Shown here: positions 34,458-43,530 of the stretch, in pieces | Layout of the letters: each line of letters begins with the position of its first letter | Numbering within the stretch: position 1 is the stretch's first letter | Assembly (NCBI GenBank): GCA_017448545.1 | Contig: JAFSLH010000001.1 | Coordinates: 62,001-126,000, forward strand | From: Clostridia bacterium | Lineage (GTDB): Bacteria > Bacillota > Clostridia > Christensenellales > CAG-138 | Direction of reading: 5' to 3' | Length of the DNA: 64,000 nt | The notes under the pieces: generated by a model | Told to the model about the DNA's origin: nothing | Database searches by the model: none | Seen by the model: the letters and a program-made list of their open reading frames with translations, nothing else | Made by a program: the position numbers and the translations under genes

Positions 34458-35111
34458 ATGAAAAACCGTATTCTGGTGGTCGAGGACGATCGCGACATTC
34501 GGGACATCCTGCTGTTGAATCTGGAGTTGTCCGGCTATGCGTATTCCGCTTTCGAGGACGGCGCGGCGGCGCTCGCTTCGTTGGATACCGATTGCCGCTA
34601 CGATCTGGCGCTTCTGGACGTGATGCTGCCGGGCACGGACGGCTTTGCGATGCTCGGTCCGCTGAAATCGTTCGGGATTCCGGTTATCTTTCTGACGGCC
34701 AAGGCGGACGTCGTCTCGCGCGTGCACGGATTAAGGGACGGTGCGGAGGATACCATCGTCAAGCCGTTTGAAATGCTCGAGTTGTTGGCGCGCGTCGAAA
34801 AGGTGCTCGAACGGAGCGGAAAAGCGCAAAAGCAGTTTGCGTACCGGGACCTCAATGTCGATCTTTCGGCGCGGAGCGTCACGAAAAGCGGCGTTCCGAT
34901 CCACCTGCAGCCGCTTGAATTCGATTTGCTCGCGGTCTTTCTGCGCTTCCGTAACTGCACGCTCTCGCGCGATCGACTGCTGGCCGAGGTCTGGGGCTAC
35001 GCCTACTACGGCGGAACGCGCACCGTCGATACGCACGTCGCCAAAATCCGCCGCGTGCTCGGCCTCAACATCGTTTCTGTCCCGAAGATCGGCTATCGGC
35101 TGGAGGATTGA
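34458..35111 (+). CDS. OmpR/PhoB-family response regulator, orphan
   Basis: Two-component transcriptional regulator of 217 residues. The receiver domain starts KNRILVVEDDRDIRDILL, with the phospho-acceptor Asp in LLDVMLPGTDGF near residue 54 and the switch Lys in FLTAKADVV. The C-terminal winged helix (about 125-217) contains LQPLEFDLLAVF and GTRTVDTHVAKIRRVLG. ATG 34458 follows GGGAGGGG; an upstream in-frame start at 34425 lacks a site. No sensor kinase gene is adjacent, so its signal is unknown. A palindrome in its promoter may indicate self-regulation. Confidence 0.92.
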   Translation: MKNRILVVEDDRDIRDILLLNLELSGYAYSAFEDGAAALASLDTDCRYDLALLDVMLPGTDGFAMLGPLKSFGIPVIFLTAKADVVSRVHGLRDGAEDTIVKPFEMLELLARVEKVLERSGKAQKQFAYRDLNVDLSARSVTKSGVPIHLQPLEFDLLAVFLRFRNCTLSRDRLLAEVWGYAYYGGTRTVDTHVAKIRRVLGLNIVSVPKIGYRLED

Positions 35112-35128
35112 AGAAATCTATCATCTCT

Positions 35129-35166
35129 CCCGCAAGCGGCACACGCCCGTTTGCGGGTCTTTTTTG
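35129..35166 (+). terminator. Rho-independent terminator after the response regulator
   Basis: CCCGCAAGCGG pairs with CCCGTTTGCGGG and is followed by TCTTTTTT. It lies 17 bases after the stop codon. Confidence 0.88.
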
Positions 35167-35185
35167 CAAAAAACGATCTTTTTGC

Positions 35186-35238
35186 TTGACATGACAGCGA
35201 AATCGTCCTATAATGCAATTGTTGAACAAATGCTCAAC
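35186..35238 (+). promoter_or_regulatory. Consensus promoter with CadC-type operator
   Basis: A perfect TTGACA (35186-35191) and a perfect TATAAT (35209-35214) are 17 bp apart. Immediately downstream, GTTGA (35221-35225) and TCAAC (35234-35238) form an inverted repeat with centre ACAAATGC, in the position and style of ArsR/CadC operators. A strong promoter occluded by the repressor encoded next is the expected arrangement. Confidence 0.85.
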
Positions 35239-35260
35239 TATTACAACGCAGGAGAACCGT

Positions 35261-35614
35261 ATGAATCCGATTCCGGTATGTGAAAACGAATGTGTGCACG
35301 ATTCGGTCGTGTGCGAAGTGCGCGAGCGCCTTTTGGACGAGGGCGAGTATCTCGATCTCGCCGACCTGTTCAAGCTGTTCGGCGATCCGACGCGGCTGAT
35401 GATCCTGCACGCGCTGGAGCAGAAGGAGCTTTGCGTCTGCGATCTTGCCGCGCTGCTGAACCTGACGAAGTCCGCCGTCTCGCACCAGTTGAAGGGGCTG
35501 CGGCTTTCGAATCTGGTCAAGTTCCGGCGCGAGGGGCAGAACGTGTACTATTCCCTGGCGGACGGCCACGTTCGCGCGATCATCGACATCGGCCTGGAAC
35601 ACCTGCATGAGTGA
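35261..35614 (+). CDS. cadC: CadC-type ArsR/SmtB metal-sensing repressor
   Basis: Winged-helix repressor released from DNA by Cd(II), Pb(II) or Zn(II). At 117 residues, all known CadC ligands fall at the same numbers as in staphylococcal CadC: Cys7 and Cys11 in VCENEC, Cys58 and Cys60 in ELCVCDL, and the second-site Asp101, His103, His114 and Glu117 in the last helix. The recognition helix is LTKSAVSHQLKGLRLSNL. ATG 35261 follows AGGAG. It is followed after 25 bases by the efflux ATPase, so it very likely controls that gene and itself. Confidence 0.95.
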   Translation: MNPIPVCENECVHDSVVCEVRERLLDEGEYLDLADLFKLFGDPTRLMILHALEQKELCVCDLAALLNLTKSAVSHQLKGLRLSNLVKFRREGQNVYYSLADGHVRAIIDIGLEHLHE

Positions 35615-35639
35615 ACCGGACGGAAACGGGGAGGCAATT

Positions 35640-37652
35640 ATGAGCGAACACGAAAAGCAGGAAGCGGCAGGCTGCGCCTGCGAACATCACGATCACGAAC
35701 ATGACCATGCGTGCTGCCACGACCATGACCATGCGCATCACCACGACCATGAGCACGGGCATCACCACGACCACGGCTGCGAGGGATGCGACCATGACCA
35801 CGACCACGGCGGAGACGAGGCGGGCGAGCGAAAGCGCATGATCGTCCGGCTGGCCGTCGCGGCGCTGCTGCTCGGCTGCGGTTTGGTGCTGCGGCTCGGA
35901 TTCGGGCTTGCGTGGTACTGGCAGCTGCCGGTCTTTCTGGCGGCATACCTTGTGATCGGTTACGACGTCGTGATCGGCGCGGTCAGGGGGCTGCTGCGCG
36001 GGCGCGTTTTCGGGGAATCGTTTTTGATGTCGGTGGCGAGCATCGGCGCGTTCTGCCTGCAGGAGTTTCCCGAAGCGGTCGCGGTCATGCTGCTGTATCA
36101 GCTCGGCGAACTCTTGGAGGACTTTGCGGTAGACCGGTCGCGTGATTCGATTGCGGACCTGATGGATATCCGGCCCGACAGCGCGACGGTCTGGCACGAC
36201 GGCGTATGGGAAACCGCGCATCTGGAGGACGTCCCGATCGGCAGCCGGATTCTGGTCAAGCCCGGCGAGCGGATTCCGCTGGACGGCGTCGTGGTGGAAG
36301 GCAAATCCGCGCTCGATACGCGGGCGCTGACCGGCGAATCCGTGCCGCGCACGGTGCGGGAGGGCGACGCCGTTCTGTCCGGCTGCATCAACACGTCCGG
36401 CGCGCTGACGGTCGAAACGACGAAGTCCTATTCGGAATCGACCGCTTCGAAGATCATCGATCTTGTCGAGAATGCGTCGAGCCGGAAAGCGCCGTCCGAG
36501 CGGTTCATTTCACGGTTCGCGCGGTATTATACGCCGATCGTGGTCGGGCTGGCCGTCCTGGTCGCCGTGATCCCGTCGCTGTTTACCGGAAACTGGGCGG
36601 AATGGATTCACAAGAGCTTTGTGTTCCTCGTCATTTCGTGCCCCTGCGCGCTCGTGATCTCCGTCCCGCTGACGTTCTTCGGCGGCGTCGGCGCAGCGTC
36701 GAAGCATGGCGTTCTGATCAAGGGGAGCAACTACCTCGAAGCGCTGAACAACGTTTCCGCGGTCGCGTTCGATAAGACGGGAACGCTGACGCGCGGGGAG
36801 TTTGCGGTACAGAAGGTTTTGCCGAACGGCGTCTCCGAAGCGGAGATGCTGCAGGTCGCCGCGGCGGCGGAGCAGCTTTCCACCCACCCGATCGCGCGTT
36901 CGATCCTGGCCGCCTGCGATCAGCCGCTTCTGCCGTGCGACGTGTATGAGGAAATCTCCGGGCAAGGCATTCGCGCGGAGATCGGCGGCGCGTCCGTTGC
37001 CGTCGGCAACGACAAGCTGCTGCTGGCGGAGGAAATCGAATTCACACCGGCGGCGGAGCCCGGAACGAAGGTTTACGTCGCGCGGGACGGCCGGTATCTC
37101 GGCTGCATCGTGATTGCCGACGGGCTGAAGGACGACAGCCGCGAAACGATCGATGCGCTGCGGGCGCGCGGGATCCGGACCGTGCTGCTGACCGGCGACG
37201 TGGCCGAAAGCGCCAAGCCGATCGCCGACGCGCTCGGCGTAGATGCGGCGTTTGCCGATCTGCTGCCGCAGAACAAGGTGGAAACGATCGAAGCGATTCA
37301 GGCCGAAAGCAAGGGGAAGACCGTGTTTGTCGGCGACGGCATCAACGATGCGCCCGTGCTGGCGCGCGCGGATATCGGCGTTGCGATGGGCGCGCTCGGA
37401 TCCGATGCGGCGATCGAAGCGGCGGACGTCGTGCTGATGACCGACGAGCCGAAAAAGCTGATCGAAGCGCTCGACGTCGCAAGGGCGACGCGCCGGATCG
37501 TGATCCAGAACATCGTGTTCGCACTCGCGGTCAAGGTGCTGTTCATGCTGCTCGGCGTGCTCGGTATCGCCGGGATGTGGATCGCCGTGATCGGCGACGT
37601 CGGCGTCATGCTGATCGCCGTTCTGAACGCGATGCGGATTCTGAAAAAATAA
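35640..37652 (+). CDS. cadA: P1B-type Cd/Zn/Pb-exporting ATPase with His-rich N-terminus
   Basis: Membrane ATPase that exports divalent soft metals. The 670-residue product has an N-terminal tail of about 60 residues with roughly 21 His and 6 Cys instead of the usual HMA domain. Transmembrane segments follow. The metal-site motif is SCPCALVISVP near residue 335, the phosphorylation site DKTGTLTRG near 375, then STHPIARS and GDGINDAPVLARADIG. The C-terminal segment ends with GDVGVMLIAVLNAMRIL. ATG 35640 follows GGGGAGGC. Regulation by the adjacent CadC is clear from the operator and gene order. Confidence 0.95.
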   Translation: MSEHEKQEAAGCACEHHDHEHDHACCHDHDHAHHHDHEHGHHHDHGCEGCDHDHDHGGDEAGERKRMIVRLAVAALLLGCGLVLRLGFGLAWYWQLPVFLAAYLVIGYDVVIGAVRGLLRGRVFGESFLMSVASIGAFCLQEFPEAVAVMLLYQLGELLEDFAVDRSRDSIADLMDIRPDSATVWHDGVWETAHLEDVPIGSRILVKPGERIPLDGVVVEGKSALDTRALTGESVPRTVREGDAVLSGCINTSGALTVETTKSYSESTASKIIDLVENASSRKAPSERFISRFARYYTPIVVGLAVLVAVIPSLFTGNWAEWIHKSFVFLVISCPCALVISVPLTFFGGVGAASKHGVLIKGSNYLEALNNVSAVAFDKTGTLTRGEFAVQKVLPNGVSEAEMLQVAAAAEQLSTHPIARSILAACDQPLLPCDVYEEISGQGIRAEIGGASVAVGNDKLLLAEEIEFTPAAEPGTKVYVARDGRYLGCIVIADGLKDDSRETIDALRARGIRTVLLTGDVAESAKPIADALGVDAAFADLLPQNKVETIEAIQAESKGKTVFVGDGINDAPVLARADIGVAMGALGSDAAIEAADVVLMTDEPKKLIEALDVARATRRIVIQNIVFALAVKVLFMLLGVLGIAGMWIAVIGDVGVMLIAVLNAMRILKK

Positions 37653-37666
37653 AGACCATACGCTAT

Positions 37667-37705
37667 GGCGGCGGGAAGGAAACAGCCTTCCGCGCCGCCT
37701 TTTTG
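37667..37705 (+). terminator. Rho-independent terminator after cadA
   Basis: GGCGGCGGGAAGG pairs with CCTTCCGCGCCGCC with one bulged base and is followed by TTTTTGCG. It closes the cadCA operon. Confidence 0.88.
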
Positions 37706-37797
37706 CGTTTGTCGGGCTGTACGGCGCGGTTCAGAACACAACTCCGACGTTTCGACAGAATTTCACCGGATTGTCGCATTTGCGTCGCTGCGGATTC

Positions 37798-37826
37798 TTG
37801 ACCGTAACGGTTTTCTATGGTAAGAT
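37798..37826 (+). promoter_or_regulatory. Promoter of the lipid kinase operon
   Basis: TTGACC (37798-37803) and TAAGAT (37821-37826) are 17 bp apart, with TGG before the -10. A perfect 10-bp palindrome CAGTATACTG (37832-37841) covers the expected start point, a possible operator. Confidence 0.6.
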
Positions 37827-37856
37827 ACAATCAGTATACTGTACAGTGGGGAGCGT

Positions 37857-38744
37857 ATGGAACGAATTTGTTTGATCTGTAACCCGACGGCCCAAAGCGG
37901 CGGGGCAAAGAGCACGGCGGAGCAGCTGGTCGCACTTTTGCGCGCGCGCGGCGTGGAACCGACGGTGTATGAAACCGCCTATCCCGGCCATGCGACGGAG
38001 CTGAGCCGCAAGGCGTACGAGGAAGGGTTCCGGCTGATCGTTGCGGTCGGCGGCGACGGAACCATGCGCGAAACCGCGCTGCCCCTGGTGCATACCGACG
38101 CCGTTTTCGGTCTCGTTCCGTGCGGTACGGGAAACGACTTTGCACGTGCGCTCGGGATTCCGACGGACGTGGAAGCGGCGGCGGAGATTCTGCTCGGCGG
38201 CGAAGATCGCGCGCTGGACGCGGGCATGGCGAACGATCAGGTGTATTTCAACGTCGCCGGGTTCGGGTTCGACGTGGACGTGCTCGATTATACCGAGGAG
38301 TTCAAGCCGAAATGCAAGAACGGCAGCACGGCGTATATCCGCGGGCTGTTGAAAGCGCTGTTCGGCATGAAGCTGCGCCGCTCGACGATCACGTTCCCGG
38401 ACGGCACGGTCGAGGCGAACGTGCTGCTGATCGCGGCGGGAAACGGCCGGTTCTTCGGCGGCGGCATGGAAGTCACGCCGAACGCCGACCCGACGGACGG
38501 GCTTTTGGATATCTGTATCATCCATGACGTCGGGTTCTTCGGGGTTCTGACGGTGCTGCCGCGCTTTATCAAGGGCAAGCATCTCGGTTCGCGCTACATC
38601 ACGTATCGCAAGGAGCGTGAATGCGCGGTTGTGTGCGATCCGGTTTCACGGATCGAAGTGGACGGGGAACGGATGCCGGGGACGCCGGTCACGTTCCGGA
38701 TTCTGGAAAAAGCGCTTACGATGCGGCTGCCGAAAGTCGGCTGA
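37857..38744 (+). CDS. Diacylglycerol kinase-family lipid kinase (DgkB/YegS type)
   Basis: Soluble lipid kinase of 295 residues. The NPTAQSGG start, VAVGGDGTMRETA near residue 62 and PCGTGNDFARALG near 92 are the nucleotide-binding hallmarks. GMANDQVYFNVAGFGFDVDV and the late IEVDGERMPG belong to the C-terminal beta domain. It likely recycles diacylglycerol to phosphatidic acid, or phosphorylates a related lipid; the family does not reveal the exact substrate. No dgkA lies in the ybeY-cdd-era operon where it usually sits, so this gene may fill that need. A GGGGAG site precedes ATG 37857. Confidence 0.88.
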   Translation: MERICLICNPTAQSGGAKSTAEQLVALLRARGVEPTVYETAYPGHATELSRKAYEEGFRLIVAVGGDGTMRETALPLVHTDAVFGLVPCGTGNDFARALGIPTDVEAAAEILLGGEDRALDAGMANDQVYFNVAGFGFDVDVLDYTEEFKPKCKNGSTAYIRGLLKALFGMKLRRSTITFPDGTVEANVLLIAAGNGRFFGGGMEVTPNADPTDGLLDICIIHDVGFFGVLTVLPRFIKGKHLGSRYITYRKERECAVVCDPVSRIEVDGERMPGTPVTFRILEKALTMRLPKVG

Positions 38745-38774
38745 AGCGTTTTCGGAGAGGGAGACCGATCATCG

Positions 38775-39992
38775 GTGAGAGACGTTTGGAACAACCTTCT
38801 GGCATGGTTTCGGAAGCTCGGCGACGAGGATGTGCGGCTGTTCGGCCGGACGCTGAAGCGCAGAGTGCTTCTGTTGTTTGCCGCGGCCATCGTTGCGCTC
38901 GCCGTAATGGTTCCGATCGTCATCACCCTGAGCAACCGTGAGGTATCCCTGAAGTACGAGCGGACCGATATCGATCCGCAGGCGGATTACCGCGTCCACG
39001 ACGGCATCGTATTCTACCATGCCGGGGACGCTTACGTTTCAATCAATCCGAACGAATCCACGGCGGTAGAACAGCTGCCGCTGCTCGTCGATGCGGACGG
39101 GTACGACATGACGTCCACGAGCCGTCTTTTGTACGCGGGAAACACCGCACAGATTTACGGGCAGCAGCCGTTTGTGCTGAACGAATCCGATACGATTCTG
39201 GCCGGGCGGGCCGGGAACCGGTACGCCGCGCTGCTGTTCCGCAATCCGTACGGCGATATGCGCATTCAGCTGGTCGACGCGACGGTGCGTTCGCAGAGCA
39301 GCGATACGCTCGCAACGTCCAACGATATTGCGACGATTCCGATCGCCGGCGGCGAAGTGACCGCGTTCGGTTTTTTGAAGGCGTCGGACAAGCAGGAGCT
39401 TCTGTGGGTCGCGACCGTGGACGTCAACCAGTTCTCGGAGGAATCGATCGTCCGCGTCTATAATTGCGACGACAAGGGCGCGCTGATGTTCTATTCGGCG
39501 TCGTTCTACAATCAGACGATCGAGGACGTTTTGCTGACGAAGCACTGCCTGTATCTGGTCGGGACGCAGGACCTGGTGCGGTACGATCGAACCGACAACG
39601 GCTTTTCGTCCGAGCGCGCGCGTGTCAATATCTACGGCAGCCGCATCACGGACTGTGTGGAATCAGGCGACGGTTCGAGCGCGTATTTTGTCGTGATGCC
39701 GCTGACCGCGGAGGGGCAGCCGCAGCGTCTGTTCCGGCTGCTCACGGTGTCGCAGTCCGACGAGGATTGGGCGACGGTGCTGCAGCAGTTCATGTCGTCG
39801 CCGATCGTATCGGTCTTTTTGCAGGATAACCGTGTCTGCGTCGTAACGACCGACACGTTTGAACAGTTCACGTATGCCGGCAAATCCCAGCTCGAGATCG
39901 AACTGGAGCATACGCCGACGGACGTGGTTGCGTGTGACGCATCGTTTCTGCTGTTCACCGATACCGTCGTGTATCGCGTGACGGTTTCGTAG
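38775..39992 (+). CDS. Membrane-anchored beta-propeller-like protein (DUF5711 type)
   Basis: A 405-residue protein with one membrane anchor at about residues 31-52 (LLLFAAAIVALAVMVPIVIT) and a large extracytoplasmic domain of repeated short beta-strands. The overall form matches DUF5711 family proteins of Clostridia, which have no known function. It starts with GTG 38775 behind GGAGAGGGAG. It lies between the lipid kinase and a CvpA-like gene with small gaps, so it belongs to that operon. Confidence 0.65.
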   Translation: MRDVWNNLLAWFRKLGDEDVRLFGRTLKRRVLLLFAAAIVALAVMVPIVITLSNREVSLKYERTDIDPQADYRVHDGIVFYHAGDAYVSINPNESTAVEQLPLLVDADGYDMTSTSRLLYAGNTAQIYGQQPFVLNESDTILAGRAGNRYAALLFRNPYGDMRIQLVDATVRSQSSDTLATSNDIATIPIAGGEVTAFGFLKASDKQELLWVATVDVNQFSEESIVRVYNCDDKGALMFYSASFYNQTIEDVLLTKHCLYLVGTQDLVRYDRTDNGFSSERARVNIYGSRITDCVESGDGSSAYFVVMPLTAEGQPQRLFRLLTVSQSDEDWATVLQQFMSSPIVSVFLQDNRVCVVTTDTFEQFTYAGKSQLEIELEHTPTDVVACDASFLLFTDTVVYRVTVS

Positions 39993-40003
39993 GGAGGGCG
40001 GCT

Positions 40004-40705
40004 ATGGTAGATCTTGCAATCCTGGTTATCCTCGCCCTATGCGTGCTGGCGGGGTATTATCGCGGGACGATCTATGCGGCGATCAACTTCGGCGTGACCG
40101 TCTTTGCGCTGCTGCTTGCGCTGCTGCTGATTCCGACGGCGTCGAGCGTCATCAAGAACTCCGACCGCCTGTATAAAGGCATGCTGTACTACTTCGAAGG
40201 GTATGAGTACGTCAGCTCGACGAACGTGGAGCAGGTGCACGCAGTTGCGGCGGACGTCCCGGCCGAGGAGCTGAACGACCTGATCGAGAGGGCGGAGATG
40301 CCGATCCCGATGGGCAGCGCCGTCCAGAAGAACATCCGGCGCCTCGCCTATGCGGAGAAGGGGATTTCAACGCTCGGCGACTACTTCAACCAGACGATCG
40401 TCGACGTGGTCATCAATATCCTGTCCATGCTGGTGCTGTTCGTGATCCTGCGAATTCTGATGGGCTGGATTCTGCGCACGTTCGACGTTTCGCTCGAGGG
40501 CTTCCCGGTGATGAACCGGTACGACGGCGTGTTTTCCTGCGGAATCGGGTTTCTGCACGGCGTGCTGTTCGTCTATACGCTGTTTCTGCTCGTTCCGGTG
40601 CTGCTGACGGTCGTACCGCGGCTGGAAACGTTCCTGAACGATTCCCTGTTCGGCGGGTTCTTCTACCATGTGAACCCGCTGCTGTACCTGGTTCCGACGA
40701 CGTAA
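40004..40705 (+). CDS. CvpA-like membrane protein
   Basis: A 233-residue protein with four hydrophobic segments (about residues 2-20, 26-48, 133-155 and 185-205), the layout of CvpA/colicin V production-family proteins. A longer extracytoplasmic loop of about 80 residues lies between segments 2 and 3. The start follows AGGGAGG. It is 11 bases after the DUF5711 gene and 20 before trxB. Function unknown; relatives are linked to envelope homeostasis. Confidence 0.7.
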   Translation: MVDLAILVILALCVLAGYYRGTIYAAINFGVTVFALLLALLLIPTASSVIKNSDRLYKGMLYYFEGYEYVSSTNVEQVHAVAADVPAEELNDLIERAEMPIPMGSAVQKNIRRLAYAEKGISTLGDYFNQTIVDVVINILSMLVLFVILRILMGWILRTFDVSLEGFPVMNRYDGVFSCGIGFLHGVLFVYTLFLLVPVLLTVVPRLETFLNDSLFGGFFYHVNPLLYLVPTT

Positions 40706-40725
40706 ACGGGAAAGGAGACCCGCAA

Positions 40726-41637
40726 ATGACAGATATCGCAATTATCGGCGGCGGCCCGGCGGGCCTTGCGGCGTCGCTGTATGCCGCAAGGGGCGGCGCT
40801 TCGGTTCGCCTGATCGAGGAGCTGTTCCCCGGCGGACAGATCGTGAAAACGCACTGCATCGAAAACTACCCCGGCGCACCGGACGGGCCGGACGGGTACG
40901 CGCTGGCGGCGCGGCTCGAAGAGCATGCGGCCAAGGCGGGCGTAACGCCGGAGTATGCGGGCGTCGTTTCGCTCCGGCTTTCGGAGTCCGAAAAGGAAAT
41001 TACGCTCTCGACCGGTGAAACGTTTGCGGCGAAGGCCGTCATCCTGTGCATGGGCGCGAGCCCGCGGCAGATCGGCGTTCCGGGCGAACGGGAACTGACC
41101 GGAAAAGGCGTGTCCTACTGCGCAACGTGCGACGGCGCGTTCTATCGCGGCCGCACGGCAACCGTGATCGGCGGCGGCGATACGGCGATCTCCGACGCGC
41201 TGTATCTTTCCCGGCTCTGCAAGCAGGTCTACGTCGTCCATCGGCGGGATCGTCTCCGCGCGAGCGCCGTTTTGGCGAACGCCGCGCTGCAGACGGAGAA
41301 CATCACGTTTGTCTGGAACAGCGTGCCCGAAGCGTTCTTAGGCACGGAACGGCTGACCGGCGTCCGGCTGAAGAATACGGCGACCGGCGAATGTTCGGAG
41401 CTTCAGACCGACGGCGTGTTTGTCGCGATCGGCATTGTACCGCGCACCGATCTCATTGCGGGACAGGTTGCGCTGGCGCGGGACGGTTCGATCGAAACGA
41501 ACGAACGTATGGAAACAAGCGTTCCCGGCGTGTTCGCGGCGGGCGACGTGCGGAATACGCCGCTCAGGCAGGTCGTTACGGCCTGCGCGGACGGCGCGGT
41601 TGCCGCTACCTATGCGATCGAGGCGGTGCGCGTATGA
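40726..41637 (+). CDS. trxB: Thioredoxin reductase
   Basis: NADPH- and FAD-dependent reductase of thioredoxin. FAD-binding GGGPAGLAASLYAARGG is at the N-terminus, the redox-active CATC at residues 132-135, the NADPH-binding GGGDTAISDALYLS near 152, and the FAD-binding GVFAAGDVRNTPLRQV near 265. At 303 residues it has the normal low-molecular-weight form. AAAGGAG precedes ATG 40726. Its stop overlaps nth by four bases. Confidence 0.95.
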   Translation: MTDIAIIGGGPAGLAASLYAARGGASVRLIEELFPGGQIVKTHCIENYPGAPDGPDGYALAARLEEHAAKAGVTPEYAGVVSLRLSESEKEITLSTGETFAAKAVILCMGASPRQIGVPGERELTGKGVSYCATCDGAFYRGRTATVIGGGDTAISDALYLSRLCKQVYVVHRRDRLRASAVLANAALQTENITFVWNSVPEAFLGTERLTGVRLKNTATGECSELQTDGVFVAIGIVPRTDLIAGQVALARDGSIETNERMETSVPGVFAAGDVRNTPLRQVVTACADGAVAATYAIEAVRV

Positions 41638-42269
41638 TGCTGACCGCCGAAAACCGAACCGAAGCGCTGCGGCGGCTGTCCGAGGCGTACCCGGACGTGA
41701 AGCCGGCGCTGCATTTCCGCTCGCCGTTTGAATTGCTGGTAGCGACGATGCTGTCGGCGCAATGCACCGATAAGCAGGTCAACAAGGTGACGGACGTGCT
41801 GTATCAGAAGTACAACACGGCGGCCGATTTTGCGGCGCTCGATTACGAAACGCTCGAGCCGTATATCCACAGCTGCGGCTTTTTCCGCACGAAGGGGCAG
41901 AACATCCTGGCGATGAGCCGGATCCTCTGCGAACGGTACGGCGGGGAAGTCCCGAAGACGCGCGAGGAGCTGACGGCGCTGCCCGGCGTCGGGCGGAAAA
42001 CCGCGAACGTCGTGCTCGCGTTTGCGTTCGGCGTTCCGGCGATTGCGGTCGACACGCATGTGTTCCGCGTTTCCAACCGGATCGGACTGGCCGAAGCAAA
42101 GGACGTCGAAAAAACCGAGCAGCAGCTGATGGAGAATATCCCGGAGGAAAAGTGGTCGGAGGCGCATCATTGGCTGATCTACCACGGGCGGCAGGTCTGC
42201 TCGGCGCAGCGGCCGAAGTGCGACGTCTGCACACTGAAGGAGGTTTGCGACTTTGCAGTTCATCGATAA
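41634..42269 (+). CDS. nth: Endonuclease III
   Basis: Base-excision repair glycosylase/AP lyase for oxidised pyrimidines. The helix-hairpin-helix LPGVGRKTANVVL near residue 114 carries the catalytic Lys, and AVDTHVFRVSNR near 138 the catalytic Asp. The [4Fe-4S] cluster motif C-x6-C-x2-C-x5-C is complete (CSAQRPKCDVCTLKEVC). At 211 residues it is normal. ATG 41634 overlaps the trxB stop; ATG 41637 is an alternative one residue shorter. Confidence 0.95.
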   Translation: MMLTAENRTEALRRLSEAYPDVKPALHFRSPFELLVATMLSAQCTDKQVNKVTDVLYQKYNTAADFAALDYETLEPYIHSCGFFRTKGQNILAMSRILCERYGGEVPKTREELTALPGVGRKTANVVLAFAFGVPAIAVDTHVFRVSNRIGLAEAKDVEKTEQQLMENIPEEKWSEAHHWLIYHGRQVCSAQRPKCDVCTLKEVCDFAVHR

Positions 42270-43521
42270 AGCAAAGATTTGGATCAAGGCGGGGAACGGC
42301 GGCGACGGCTGCGCGGCGTTCCACCGTGAAAAATATGTGCCGAAGGGCGGACCCTCCGGCGGCGACGGCGGAAAGGGCGGCAGCGTCGTTTTCGTGGCCG
42401 ATCCGCAGGATACGACGCTGTTGGCGTTCAAGCGCGCCGCGCATTTCCGCGCGGAAAACGGCGAGAACGGACGGGCCGAGCTGCAGCACGGCAAGGACGG
42501 AAAGGATCTCTTGATTCATGTCCCGGTCGGGACGATCGTGCGCGACGTGGAAACCGGCAGCATCCTTGCGGACATGAGCGAAGCGGGGAAGCAGCGCGTC
42601 GTTCTGCGCGGCGGACGGGGCGGAAAAGGAAACGCCCGGTTTGCAACGCCGACGCACCAATCGCCGCGGTTCGCGCAAAACGGCGTCAGAACCGAGGAAC
42701 GGCAGGTTGAACTGGAACTGAAAACGATCGCGGACGTCGGCATCATCGGCTTCCCGTCGGTCGGCAAGAGTACGATTCTGTCGGTGCTGACGAGCGCGCG
42801 GCCGAAGATCGCCGCCTACCACTTCACAACGCTGACGCCGAATCTCGGCGTGGCGGAGCGGCACGGCCGGACGTTCGTGCTCGCGGATATCCCCGGCCTG
42901 ATCGAGGGCGCGGCGGAAGGCGCGGGCCTCGGCCATGATTTTCTGCGTCACATCGAGCGGACAAGACTTTTGCTGCACGTCGTCGATGCGTCGGGCAGCG
43001 AATTGCGCGACCCGCTGGAGGATTACGAAAAGATCAATGCGGAGCTCGCCGGCTTCTCCGAAGCGCTGGCGGCGCTGCCGCAGATCGTCTGCTGCAACAA
43101 GATGGATCTGCCGGACGCGGCGGAGAACCTCGAACGCATCCGCGCGGCGCTTGCGCCGGAGGGGATTCCCGTATTCGGCGTGTCTGCCGCAACGGTGCAA
43201 GGGTTCGACGCGATGCTGGACTGCGTTGTGGAGCGGCTCGAAGCGCTTCCGCCGGTACGCGTGTACGACGAAGCGGAACTGCGCTTCGAACGGGATGCTT
43301 CCGGCTTCACCGTGCATCGGGACGACGACGGCGCGTTTGTCGTCGAGGGCGGCGACGTGGATCGGCTGCTCGACACGACCGATCCGGACGACGAGGCTTC
43401 GATGCGCCGGTTCCAGCAGCTGTTGATCAAGACCGGCATCATCGCCGCGCTGCGCGAAATGGGCGCAAAGGACGGCGATACGATCGTGCTGGGCGAATGG
43501 GACTTTACCTTTACAGAGTAA
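42253..43521 (+). CDS. obg: GTPase Obg/CgtA
   Basis: Essential GTPase of 50S assembly and stress signalling. The glycine-rich Obg fold spans residues 1-158 (GNGGDGCAAFHREKYVPKGG). The G domain begins GFPSVGKSTILSVL near 168 with DIPGLIEGA and NKMD. A C-terminal OCT domain of about 70 residues is present, as in Gram-positive Obg. Translation starts at TTG 42253, with AAGGAGG at 42238-42244, inside the end of nth. Confidence 0.95.
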   Translation: MQFIDKAKIWIKAGNGGDGCAAFHREKYVPKGGPSGGDGGKGGSVVFVADPQDTTLLAFKRAAHFRAENGENGRAELQHGKDGKDLLIHVPVGTIVRDVETGSILADMSEAGKQRVVLRGGRGGKGNARFATPTHQSPRFAQNGVRTEERQVELELKTIADVGIIGFPSVGKSTILSVLTSARPKIAAYHFTTLTPNLGVAERHGRTFVLADIPGLIEGAAEGAGLGHDFLRHIERTRLLLHVVDASGSELRDPLEDYEKINAELAGFSEALAALPQIVCCNKMDLPDAAENLERIRAALAPEGIPVFGVSAATVQGFDAMLDCVVERLEALPPVRVYDEAELRFERDASGFTVHRDDDGAFVVEGGDVDRLLDTTDPDDEASMRRFQQLLIKTGIIAALREMGAKDGDTIVLGEWDFTFTE

Positions 43522-43530
43522 GGAGGCAAT

